Origin: Lacticaseibacillus pabuli
GTDB lineage: Bacteria > Bacillota > Bacilli > Lactobacillales > Lactobacillaceae
Length of the DNA stretch: 64,000 nucleotides
Reading direction: 5' to 3'
Assembly: GCF_028736235.1 (NCBI RefSeq)
Contig: NZ_CP117884.1
Span: 1,550,001-1,614,000, forward strand
A program made the position numbers and the translations under genes. Every line of letters starts with the position of its first letter. Position 1 is the first letter of the stretch. This document shows, piece by piece, positions 17,613 through 25,440 of the stretch. The notes below the pieces were generated by a model. That model had not been told where the DNA came from, ran no database searches, and saw nothing but the letters and a program-made list of their open reading frames with translations.

Positions 17613-19358
17613 CTATTCCGACTTGGTACGCAACGCCGCTGACAAAATCGATGCGCCAACTGCTTGCGCATCCCCGTACGTCGGCCGTTCAAACTCACTC
17701 AAGTCCGGTGTACCATTCACATTTACGATGCTAGCCTGGGTTCCCTGCTCAGCATCATAGACGACATAGCTGTTAACTACGGCCAAGTCGACGGTCGCCA
17801 GACGCAAGCGTGTTGCTCGCACCGCACTGACAGCAAGCGCGTCGTAGCTTTCGTCCAGCTCATCGCGCCCATTGCGATGTTCGCCAGCCGCAAGCATCCC
17901 GCTCGTGCGACCGAGATAGGCCTGGGTTCCACGCGGCAATACCTGGTCAGCAGCGTAGCCCTGAGTTTTCAGCGCCAAGTCCGTCTGACCATTGAGCTGC
18001 AACTGCGGGTAGCCATTGCCGTCCCGTTTCCGGTTGCGATCCGCGACTAAGGCAGCAACCGTGCGCCGCCCGTCGCCCACGACATAAGCATAATCAATCG
18101 CAAGTACCGCTAACACCTTGCCATCCAGGACGAGCAAACGGAACAGGTCGCCCTTCTTAAAGCTCTCAACGAGTAATTCGTTGTTCTCATCCCCCGCCAG
18201 TGTGCGCAAGCAGTTTGCCAGCTGGAATTCCTCGGGTGGCATTGGCAAGGCTTCTGTTTCGCCGGACACATCGCGGCGCCGCGTCCTTGCGACCAAAGCT
18301 TTGCCACTCAAACCGGCCCGCCAGTCGGTAATCGCTACTTCAACGGTCGGGTAAACGGCCCCGAGTGGTACGGGCAGGCCGGCCTGGCGCAGAACTTGCA
18401 AGGTCAGGAAACGGTCGTTGTTCATTGCAACCGCGGCCGCCGTGTTGAGATCAAGTTGATCTGCGGCGAGCAACGAACTAGCACCCTTCACGTCCAGCTT
18501 GGCGGAACCATGGGCTAAATCATAGGTCGTCACATCACCGCCGCGCGCCATCGTAGCCCGCATCAGCAGGTCCGTGTTCGCACTGAGCGGCAGTTCATCA
18601 GCATTGGCTGTCATGTCCGGCAATGGATATTGCTCACCGTAAAAGCTGCGCACATCATCCACGAGGTGCAGTGGTGCCCGCTCGGCATCAAGCAATGCCC
18701 AAATCGTGTCGCGAACAAAACGCAACACGGTCACGTTCATCGCTGCAGCGAGTGGCAGGTCAAGCTCCAGACCCAAGATACCCCGCTTGTCGACATCCTG
18801 ACCAAACAGGCGCAAGTGCCCCAGCTCTTGGCCGATAGGTGTTTGCCGTGCTCGGTCTGCAGATTGCGTGCTGGTCCAATCGGTGTGTTCCTCAACGTTA
18901 CCAACAACGCCCAGTTCCTTCAGTAACTGCGGCATGACCGCGTTCAGCTTTGCAGCTAACCGCAAATAGATGCCATTACGATACTGCATGTAAGTCTTCG
19001 GCAGACCTACTGTCTTCGCAGTGCGCAGTGCCGCATAACTATCACCTAACGCGGTTTCTGGCAAACTAAACTGACCGCGAATCCCGGCATTGGCCGGCTG
19101 GTTCACATGGCTAGTCAATTCACGGCTTGCCCGCTGCGCCAGTGCCAGTTCCGTCTGGGCCAGTTGCATCTGTGTTTCGGTCTTGCTAGCAATCACCAGC
19201 TGTTTGCCGAGTTCGAAGTAAAAGGGACTCTTCTTAATCTTAGGTGCGAGGTCGCGTGGTGCGTTGCCCACCCAGTTGCGCAACATCATCAGCCGCACCA
19301 GCATCACGTGCCGGAGCGGTGCCATTCCGAGGTCCCGCATTTCTTTGTAATCGCTCAT
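17613..19358 (-). CDS. Degenerate GshF/GshAB-like protein (partial glutamate-cysteine ligase region plus ATP-grasp), 581 aa
   Basis: Related over most of its length to bifunctional glutathione synthetases (GshF, about 750 aa) but shorter and divergent. The first 100 residues do not resemble the GshF start, and the ELE substrate-binding N-terminal part of glutamate-cysteine ligase is missing. From about residue 125 the order follows GshF: a membrane-like IYLRLAAKLNAVMPQLLKEL, a KRGILGLELD segment, then ANTDLLMRATMARG, AVAMNNDRFLTLQVLRQAGLPVP, LLVESFKKGDLFRLLVLDGKVLAVL, and YVVGDGRRTV. The ATP-grasp glycine loop is replaced by TRRRDVSGETEA, and the C-terminal ELNFNP motif reads VNVNGTPD. Catalysis is therefore doubtful. 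ATG 19358 follows GAAGGAAC. Confidence 0.7.
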   Translation of the reverse strand: MSDYKEMRDLGMAPLRHVMLVRLMMLRNWVGNAPRDLAPKIKKSPFYFELGKQLVIASKTETQMQLAQTELALAQRASRELTSHVNQPANAGIRGQFSLPETALGDSYAALRTAKTVGLPKTYMQYRNGIYLRLAAKLNAVMPQLLKELGVVGNVEEHTDWTSTQSADRARQTPIGQELGHLRLFGQDVDKRGILGLELDLPLAAAMNVTVLRFVRDTIWALLDAERAPLHLVDDVRSFYGEQYPLPDMTANADELPLSANTDLLMRATMARGGDVTTYDLAHGSAKLDVKGASSLLAADQLDLNTAAAVAMNNDRFLTLQVLRQAGLPVPLGAVYPTVEVAITDWRAGLSGKALVARTRRRDVSGETEALPMPPEEFQLANCLRTLAGDENNELLVESFKKGDLFRLLVLDGKVLAVLAIDYAYVVGDGRRTVAALVADRNRKRDGNGYPQLQLNGQTDLALKTQGYAADQVLPRGTQAYLGRTSGMLAAGEHRNGRDELDESYDALAVSAVRATRLRLATVDLAVVNSYVVYDAEQGTQASIVNVNGTPDLSEFERPTYGDAQAVGASILSAALRTKSE

Positions 19359-19447
19359 TATTATCACGTTCCTTCGCTAAAAATCATACCATAATCGGGG
19401 CGGAATTAGCGGCCACAATCGTCACAAAAACACCTTCAAATAACAGC

Positions 19448-19476
19448 TTGCACTGCTCGGAGCATGATGCTATATT
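19448..19476 (+). promoter_or_regulatory. Promoter of 6S RNA
   Basis: TTGCAC (19448-19453), a 17-bp spacer and TATATT (19471-19476) with an upstream TG (extended -10, TGCTATATT). It is positioned 7 bp before the 5' end of the structured RNA. Confidence 0.75.
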
Positions 19477-19482
19477 CTAGGT

Positions 19483-19680
19483 GTGGAGTTACTAAGGTGT
19501 GCGCACTTCCCAACTATCAGTTGAGCTTACAATCTCATTACATTGGGGCTGTGTGGAGGCCACTGGCGAATGACCCTTTTCACGAGGATCACAGTTCTTT
19601 GGTACCCTGCCCCACCTGCTTAACGCGGGTTCACACGATCAGGGAAGACATTACGGCACCACTAGTTACCACAAACAAAA
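19483..19680 (+). ncRNA. ssrS: 6S RNA (matches the Lacto-usp type position)
   Basis: Global RNA-polymerase regulator. Evidence: no reading frame; strong promoter; a closing stem in which GTGG, ACTA and GGTG (19483-19499) pair in order with CACC, TAGT and CCAC (19657-19672), giving a closed molecule of 190 nt, the size of 6S RNA; a long interior with a GGGGCTGTG...-type terminal arm; and a terminator shortly after. In lactic acid bacteria, RNAs of this type lie next to usp genes (the Lacto-usp motif, later proposed to be 6S RNA), and a usp gene follows here after one small gene. Sequence identity to known 6S RNA was not tested. Confidence 0.7.
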
Positions 19681-19690
19681 GATTACTTTT

Positions 19691-19716
19691 GGCTGGCCTT
19701 GTGCCAGTTTTTTTAT
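19691..19716 (+). terminator. Terminator after 6S RNA
   Basis: CTGGC (19693-19697) pairs with GCCAG (19703-19707), followed by seven T. It overlaps the leader of the next small gene, which may therefore depend partly on readthrough. Confidence 0.78.
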
Positions 19717-19737
19717 TTTAAGATGGAGGATATTTTC

Positions 19738-20019
19738 TTGTTACTACCAATTGTTATGAGCGTTTATGGGATCCTGCTGCTAGCAGTGTCCTGGTACCTG
19801 TTGGCCCACCGCGGACGCAGTTTTCTGATGTTTAATCAGCCCAGTGGTGATTTGTCCGCCTCCATGTTGGTGACTAGCATCGCCGAAATTATTTGCGCGG
19901 TGGCTGGTGTCATCGTTGGGTTCATGCAGCTCAAGTGGATTGCCCTTGTCGTCATCGCCATCTCGCTGTTGTTTATCATGCTTTTTGCCAGCGGTTTGAC
20001 CCGCGCAATGGGCAAGTAA
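19738..20019 (+). CDS. Small three-helix membrane protein, 93 aa, TTG start
   Basis: Hydrophobic protein with three predicted transmembrane helices (LLLPIVMSVYGILLLAVSWYLL; SIAEIICAVAGVIVGFMQL; IALVVIAISLLFIMLFASG) and short polar loops. Not assigned to a family. Start TTG at 19738 is chosen because GGAGG (19725-19729) lies 8 nt upstream; the ATG at 19723 overlaps that site. It lies directly behind the 6S RNA terminator with no separate promoter visible. Confidence 0.6.
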   Translation: MLLPIVMSVYGILLLAVSWYLLAHRGRSFLMFNQPSGDLSASMLVTSIAEIICAVAGVIVGFMQLKWIALVVIAISLLFIMLFASGLTRAMGK

Positions 20020-20116
20020 ACAGCCCGTTAAATTTAGGCGTTGAAAACACTTTCCGCCCCGCTACCACGCCGTTTCTATATTTAACTACAATTTCACAAA
20101 TGTGCCGTGTTTGGCA

Positions 20117-20145
20117 TTGAAAAAGCTTTCACAACCTTGTATGCT
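20117..20145 (+). promoter_or_regulatory. usp promoter with cre-like palindrome
   Basis: TTGAAA (20117-20122) and TATGCT (20140-20145), 17-bp spacer. The sequence TGAAAAAGCTTTCA at 20118-20131 overlaps the -35 and differs from the CcpA operator consensus at one core position, so carbon catabolite control is possible but unproven. Confidence 0.5.
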
Positions 20146-20174
20146 TAGGTTATAAAAGAAAAGGGGTGCTGGTT

Positions 20175-20663
20175 ATGTTACAACAATACTCACACATTCT
20201 AGTGGCAATTGATGGTTCATACGAAGCTGAATTGGCATTCAAAAAAGCGGTTATGGTCGCAAAGCGTAACAACGCTGATTTGTTCCTGATTCACATCGTT
20301 GATACCCGCGCCTTCCAAAACGTGTCGAGCTTTGACTCGGCGATGGTCGAACAGGTCACCGCAACCGCCAAGAATACGATGGAAGAATACATCACGACGG
20401 CAAAGAAGGAGGGCCTGGAAAAGGTCAGCTACTCAATCGAGTATGGCGCTCCTAAGACAATCATTGCGCGTGACGTGCCAAAGCAGCACGGCATCGACCT
20501 CATTATGATTGGGGCTACCGGTTTGAACGCCGTTGAGCGCTTGCTCATTGGTTCGGTAACTGAATATGTTACCCGCAACGCACCTTGCGACGTCCTTGTT
20601 GTTCGTACAGACTTGGAAAACAAGCCTGCGCTTGCAACCACAAAGCCCGCACAGGACAAGTGA
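20175..20663 (+). CDS. uspA: Universal stress protein, 162 aa
   Basis: Alpha/beta Usp-fold nucleotide-binding protein. The ATP-binding signature GxxG(9x)G(S/T) is complete in GATGLNAVERLLIGSVT, and the first strand carries HILVAIDGSYEAELAF. Start ATG 20175 is chosen over a GTG 9 nt earlier because GGGG lies 8 nt upstream of it. A short Lys/Ala/Pro tail follows the fold. Its own promoter carries a cre-like palindrome, and 6S RNA lies nearby. Confidence 0.93.
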   Translation: MLQQYSHILVAIDGSYEAELAFKKAVMVAKRNNADLFLIHIVDTRAFQNVSSFDSAMVEQVTATAKNTMEEYITTAKKEGLEKVSYSIEYGAPKTIIARDVPKQHGIDLIMIGATGLNAVERLLIGSVTEYVTRNAPCDVLVVRTDLENKPALATTKPAQDK

Positions 20664-20719
20664 TTATCTGCACAAAGATAAGAGCTTAATAAATAAGGAA
20701 TTATACTAAACAAAAATAA

Positions 20720-20766
20720 ACAGGCACGACCTCAACAACAAGATGTTGTGGGTCGTGCCTGTTTTG
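20720..20766. terminator. Bidirectional terminator between usp and regulator gene
   Basis: Stem ACAGGCACGACC pairs with GGTCGTGCCTGT around an 18-nt loop; T on one side and A on the other. It ends both converging genes. Confidence 0.88.
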
Positions 20767-20812
20767 TTAACCCTGTTATCAGAAATTGCGAACCCGTTAA
20801 CTACTTTTTGAC

Positions 20813-21682
20813 TTATTCACCCGCAGCGACTGGCATTGCGGCAGCGCCGGAATCTGGATCTTCCTGCATGACCGCGGCAAGGACCCGCGCGCGTTCGCGC
20901 AAATCGCTGTCATCTTGGCCGAGTGCAGCTGTCGCCATCGCCCGTACCTCGTAAAGTTCGTCCAGCAAGTAGAGCCGGCCGCGTTCAACCGCGCGCTGGA
21001 TCCCGTTCGTAGTTAAGCGCAGCGCCTCATCAAAGTGTCCCAGAGCAAATGCCACCTGCCCGCCTTGCAGTTGCAGTGCCAGCATCGTGTCGATGTGGCG
21101 GCTCCGGTCGAGGTCAAGCGCTCCTGACAGCTGCTTTGCCTCACTTAAGTACATCCGGCTCCGGTCCAGCTTGTTCATGCGCGCGTATGATAGCGCCAAT
21201 CCCAGCGTGGCGAGCACGGCCAAGTTGCTTTGTGTCCCCGACTTCCCCGGACGGAGAACACGATTAAAGTAGAACACCGCCTCGTCGTAGTCGTGCGCCC
21301 CAGAGAGCTCGCACAGCCCGCAGAGGTAGTTAAAGTGCCGCAGATCACCGTCATCGGCAATCTTGTCTTGATTAACTGTCTGAATCAAGGCTTCCGCATT
21401 GACATAATGCTTCCGTTTTAGCATCTCTTCAATATCTGTCAAGATAGGTCCAACGTCGTGATTTTCGCCCTCAACCAGATCGTCCATTTCAACTTCAAGA
21501 CGCCGGGCAACCTTGACCAGCGTGTTGAGGTTTGGGACCTTGTTGCGCTTTTCAATTAAGCTAATCGTCGCCTGCGTACAAATCCCCTGGGCAAGCTGAC
21601 TCTGGCTAAGGCCGCGCTGGCGACGCAGCTCACGAACCTTGGCACCATTGATGGTAACAACCTTTTCTTGTGCTTTCTTCAT
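20813..21682 (-). CDS. HTH XRE-type transcriptional regulator with TPR-like domain (RNPP-like), 289 aa
   Basis: N-terminal helix-turn-helix (residues 10-70) with GLSQSQLAQGICTQATISLIEKRNK; the GICTQ and ISLIE words resemble those of Rgg/PlcR/NprR regulators. From about residue 80 to 270 the protein is helical with TPR spacing (e.g. YDEAVFYFNRVL, FDEALRLTTNGIQRA). In the RNPP family this domain binds an exported peptide. No peptide has been shown here. It is monocistronic, RBS AAGGAGA; a small exported protein gene lies upstream on the same strand behind a terminator. Confidence 0.85.
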   Translation of the reverse strand: MKKAQEKVVTINGAKVRELRRQRGLSQSQLAQGICTQATISLIEKRNKVPNLNTLVKVARRLEVEMDDLVEGENHDVGPILTDIEEMLKRKHYVNAEALIQTVNQDKIADDGDLRHFNYLCGLCELSGAHDYDEAVFYFNRVLRPGKSGTQSNLAVLATLGLALSYARMNKLDRSRMYLSEAKQLSGALDLDRSRHIDTMLALQLQGGQVAFALGHFDEALRLTTNGIQRAVERGRLYLLDELYEVRAMATAALGQDDSDLRERARVLAAVMQEDPDSGAAAMPVAAGE

Positions 21683-21845
21683 AAGAAATCTCCTTGGATT
21701 AATTTATTTGCGACAAACAACTCACTGCTTATGTCTATTATTATATTCCGTAAATTCTAGAAAGAATATCCTTCCAGTCCACAAATTATTGTTAGATATA
21801 AGCGATTGGTTATGAATATTTTGCATAATTTTAGTGCATTTTTGC

Positions 21846-21881
21846 ACAAACAAAATAGGATTCCACGTTATGGAATCCTAT
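21846..21881 (-). terminator. Terminator after small 77-aa gene
   Basis: Perfect 11-bp stem ATAGGATTCCA/TGGAATCCTAT with a 5-nt loop, then TTTTGTTTG on the minus strand. Confidence 0.82.
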
Positions 21882-21903
21882 CCAAGGTGTTCATTTTGTT
21901 CGT

Positions 21904-22137
21904 TTAGCCTTGCCAGTGACCCATGCGGTGGCCGATGCCAAGCAGTGGCAACATCACGAGTAAGATAATCCCCAACTGGACCATCCCCACATTGCCCCTG
22001 TTCGTCGCGGTTGTTGTCGCGGCAAACACATTGTTACTACTTAACTGTGCAGCTGCGCCCAAAGCGGTGATGACGAGCGCCGCCACCTCTAGCCAAGCGG
22101 TCTTAACCCTATCGACTATTGTCCGAAACTTTTTCAT
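21904..22137 (-). CDS. Small hypothetical membrane or exported protein, 77 aa
   Basis: Not recognised. A basic N-terminus (MKKFRTIVDRVKTAW) leads into a hydrophobic stretch VAALVITALGAAAQL, a polar Thr/Asn/Ala section (NNVFAATTTATNRGN), a second hydrophobic helix (GMVQLGIILLVMLPLLGIG) and a His-Met-rich end RMGHWQG. VFA-AT could be a signal peptidase site. GGAGGACGCC precedes the ATG. It lies between an adhesin gene and the RNPP-like regulator gene, all on the minus strand; a terminator separates it from the regulator. Confidence 0.5.
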   Translation of the reverse strand: MKKFRTIVDRVKTAWLEVAALVITALGAAAQLSSNNVFAATTTATNRGNVGMVQLGIILLVMLPLLGIGHRMGHWQG

Positions 22138-22253
22138 GGCGTCCTCCTCGATAATATCAGTCTTTCGATATCACGCAGAATTGCGGCTTGAAAAACACAT
22201 CAGTCGTTGTTTTGTATGCGTATCCACGACTTCATTATAGTACAAGTTGAGGA

Positions 22254-25088
22254 TTAGTTGCGGCGTTTACGCCATCCGCTCAAACCAAGGAGTGAGCCCA
22301 GCATTGCCAAGCCTAATCCGAGCACGCTCAGTGGCGACCCGTCACCCGTTTGTGGCAGTGCGCCTTGTTGTCTACGCGACCGTTTCAGTTGGTTGGCCTC
22401 AGTCACAATACGACTGGTTACCTTTGTTTGAACAGGTTGAACGGTCTGGCGCGTCCGGATTTGTCCGGACTGGTTTGTATTTCCTTGATCCGTTGCAGGT
22501 TCGCTACCAGTATCAGGCAAGTTTGGATGTGCCGGTGTCACTGGTTTGGATGGTTCCGTTGGTTGTTCTGGTTGTGTCGGCGTTACCGGAGTCGTCGGGG
22601 TGGTTGGGTTGCTTGGGTTTGCCGGCCCAACCGGTGTTGTCGGTCCAATCGGCGTCCCCGGATCTGTTGTGCCTCCGTCCACCAGCCTGTAAACATAGGT
22701 CAAAACCTCAGCGGACTGTGCCAGTTGGCCAGTTACTTGCTGGCCAGTCACCGCAGTTGCGGAAGTTGGCGCGTTTGTAGTTACGAGCACGTAACCCGGA
22801 ATGCTTGGCGCCGTGACGTCATAGCCGTTACCCACAGCGCTGTTTAACACGTCAGCAGGATGAATTTCCGTGCCGGCCTCGTCAACATAGTGCACCGTCA
22901 ACGTCGCAGGAGCAACGTCCGGAACGGTGCCAGTCACCGCCTTCGTGTAGAGGACCTGAATGTACTGTGTCGTGTTGAGGTATGGCAAATCGCTGGCCGT
23001 GGTTGAAATGTTTTGCCAATTAATGCCATCACCACTTGTGCGAATTGAATCAAAGGTGTAACCCGCGATTGGTTGGTTAAACTGTGCCAATTGCTCGGGC
23101 ACCCCAACCGATCCTGTGTGGGTGTAATTCATATCCGAGCCATCAGGATTTTTCAGAACGGTCGTCGCACCCGTTTGTGGATCGCGCGTTGCGTACTGCA
23201 GGTTCAAATTCCAGGCCGCCGTGAATAATAAGGTGATTGACTGTTGCCCATCAGTGAAAGTCCCGGTGAGGCCGACTGCAGGCGCGTTGCCGTTATTAGC
23301 TTGGTAATCGCTGTAAGCACCGGTCCCACCCAGGGCCAAGTTGCCAAAACGATAGCCCCTTGAACTAATGATATTGTCCAAAGACTGTGCAACGGTGGCA
23401 TTTGTCTGCAAATCGAAAGACGTACCAACTTTACCTGCCAATACATCCCCCGCCTTCAGCGAAATTTGACTGCCGTTTGGTTGCAGCAGCGCGTAGTTGA
23501 CAGTCACGTTTCCAACGTCCGCGACTAGTGCGTAGGGCTGCAAAATCCAGCCGCCAAAATCACTGCCCGCGTCCTTCCAGGTTGAGGAAAAACTGCCATA
23601 CAGCTGGGGTTTGTCGGGCATCACGTCAGTCCATCCCAGAACCGTTGGCGCCAACGTGCCCCCTACGGCTGTGCTAGGATATGCATCCGCATAGGTATCC
23701 CCACCCGTTGCACCAAATGCTTGCGTTGGCACGTTGCTACTATCAACGCGCTTCACGATGAATGACGGCGTGATGTAACTCTTGGTCGTATCACTCAATT
23801 CAATCGGTGTTAACAGGATGTGCTGGTGGTTGAAGCCCTGGGTTAAATCGAGTGCCGGGTTCGTATCCGTTGTCAGGGGCGACATGTCCGCAATTTGATT
23901 GTACGCCAGCACCAGGCTAGTCAAATTTGGCTTGTGCCCCAGCGGCGAAACATCATTGATCGAGGCCATGATAATCATGACCTTCTGCAATTGCGGCATG
24001 TCCGCCAACGCCGAGATGTCATACAGGTTGCTGTTCGCCGTTGTAGTTGGGAAGTACTTCTCGCTGAGTGTACCAGATGGAACGAAACTAATGTCAGTGA
24101 CATTGGCGGCGTACTGCAAACCTTGCAGTGATTGTAGCATCATCATCAGCTGGAATGGTGCATCGGGAAGATCCTGACCGCCAACATCAGCAGTTTCGTT
24201 CTGCGTGGCTTCATCAATTGAAAACTGGGTCATCCCCTGCAAATCGGATTTCGTGACATTTAGCAAGAAGTCCCGCATTGTCGGGTATTTGTCCTTCAGG
24301 CCGGGTGCAGTGAGATAGGTCAAATATTGCATCGCCTGATCAGGCATCCACTCGTCAACATACAATTTATTCGTTTGCGGATCGACACCCTTCGCATCAT
24401 CCGGAATGGCAGCGGCGAACTGTTCGCCCTGCCATGCCTTATTACCACGATCCGCGAGATTTTCATGTTGATAAGTCCACTGCAAATCAAGGTTCTTCGG
24501 AATGCTGAACTGGTCTTTGGCGGCGACTGCGTTGGTGAGGGAATTCGGATCCAAGGGTTGATCAGAAATGGTTGTCGCGGTGCCCCCGTTTTGTGGTTCT
24601 TCTGACGGTTCTGGAGCAGGCGATGGTTGTGGTTCATCAGCAGCAGCAGTAGCTCCTGAATCCGCTGGCGATTCCTGTGTGGTTTGCTGGGCCAAAGAAG
24701 AATTTACCGCACCAATTTTCGGCGGCGCTTGTTCTGTACCACCTTGCTGCGACGTTTCCTCTGCGGCAGTCTGGTCTGTCTCGTTGCCATTCTCAGAAGC
24801 TGGCTCGCCCGCCGACAGCTCATCGGGTGTTTGTGTGCCGGCCTGACTTGAGTCGCTTGTCCCAGCAGTTGGCTCTGCTTGCTGACCCGCCGCATCACGA
24901 TCAGGCTGATTGTCCGCATGGTCAGTTTGTACAGTCACGGGTTGGTTTGCACTGGAATCATCCGCAAAGGCATGCTGACCCGCAAAGCCAACACCAGTCG
25001 CAATACTGCTGACTGCAATCGCACCAATTAACCAGCGCTTGCCGGCTTTGTACATCTTGAAGTGCTTCTTCTCGTTTACAATTCGCAT
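22254..25088 (-). CDS. LPxTG adhesin with KxYKxGKxW signal and MucBP domain, 944 aa
   Basis: Sortase-anchored surface protein. Signal region: MRIVNEKKHFKMYKAGKRWLIGA (the KxYKxGKxW type). Then a long Ser/Gln/Glu/Ala-rich stretch to about residue 190. Between about residue 210 and 430 there are leucine-rich-like pieces (ADMPQLQKVMIIMASINDVSPL and PNLTSLVLAYNQI). Around residues 755-835 there is a MucBP module (TLTVHYVDEAGTEI, AP.IPGYVLV), then a Pro/Thr spacer, an internal LPDTG, and 49 residues on the terminal LPQTGD, a hydrophobic span and RKRRN. A paralog of the gene upstream. RBS AAAGGAG at 25100-25094. Confidence 0.93.
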   Translation of the reverse strand: MRIVNEKKHFKMYKAGKRWLIGAIAVSSIATGVGFAGQHAFADDSSANQPVTVQTDHADNQPDRDAAGQQAEPTAGTSDSSQAGTQTPDELSAGEPASENGNETDQTAAEETSQQGGTEQAPPKIGAVNSSLAQQTTQESPADSGATAAADEPQPSPAPEPSEEPQNGGTATTISDQPLDPNSLTNAVAAKDQFSIPKNLDLQWTYQHENLADRGNKAWQGEQFAAAIPDDAKGVDPQTNKLYVDEWMPDQAMQYLTYLTAPGLKDKYPTMRDFLLNVTKSDLQGMTQFSIDEATQNETADVGGQDLPDAPFQLMMMLQSLQGLQYAANVTDISFVPSGTLSEKYFPTTTANSNLYDISALADMPQLQKVMIIMASINDVSPLGHKPNLTSLVLAYNQIADMSPLTTDTNPALDLTQGFNHQHILLTPIELSDTTKSYITPSFIVKRVDSSNVPTQAFGATGGDTYADAYPSTAVGGTLAPTVLGWTDVMPDKPQLYGSFSSTWKDAGSDFGGWILQPYALVADVGNVTVNYALLQPNGSQISLKAGDVLAGKVGTSFDLQTNATVAQSLDNIISSRGYRFGNLALGGTGAYSDYQANNGNAPAVGLTGTFTDGQQSITLLFTAAWNLNLQYATRDPQTGATTVLKNPDGSDMNYTHTGSVGVPEQLAQFNQPIAGYTFDSIRTSGDGINWQNISTTASDLPYLNTTQYIQVLYTKAVTGTVPDVAPATLTVHYVDEAGTEIHPADVLNSAVGNGYDVTAPSIPGYVLVTTNAPTSATAVTGQQVTGQLAQSAEVLTYVYRLVDGGTTDPGTPIGPTTPVGPANPSNPTTPTTPVTPTQPEQPTEPSKPVTPAHPNLPDTGSEPATDQGNTNQSGQIRTRQTVQPVQTKVTSRIVTEANQLKRSRRQQGALPQTGDGSPLSVLGLGLAMLGSLLGLSGWRKRRN

Positions 25089-25168
25089 GATAGCAATCTC
25101 CTTTGAAAGATTTCCTCAATTAAATGCTTCCGATCGGCAAGTTCCCCCTTCACCGCCATTTTAGCACC

Positions 25169-25202
25169 AATTTGATAATTTGTGGTATTTAATTATCAAA
25201 TT
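25169..25202. repeat. Perfect 12-bp inverted repeat upstream of adhesin gene
   Basis: AATTTGATAATT (25169-25180) and its exact reverse complement AATTATCAAATT (25191-25202) with a 10-bp gap. It lies about 80-115 bp before the 944-aa adhesin start, where an operator would be expected. No matching copy of this exact repeat is present before the paralog. Confidence 0.6.
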
Positions 25203-25320
25203 AGGCAAGCACTATTCATTGGCAATTACCTGTTTATAAGTAATGTTAGCTAACCTTGTTAACTTGTTAGTTGGTGCACTATCGTTATTATTTTTAATGC
25301 TAATTATCAGCTTTTGAGTC

Positions 25321-25362
25321 AAAAAAGGCAGCTGCACCCGGTAAGATACCGAGTACAACTGC
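25321..25362 (-). terminator. Terminator of upstream adhesin gene
   Basis: Sixteen-position imperfect stem (25362-25347 with 25343-25328) around a 3-nt loop, followed by TTTTTT on the minus strand. Confidence 0.85.
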
Positions 25363-25440
25363 TAAGAAAGTGATACATCATGGTACAAGCGTGTGTTTGG
25401 GCTAGTGCCCTCGCAAACGACTGGGCCATTTCAATTTGCG

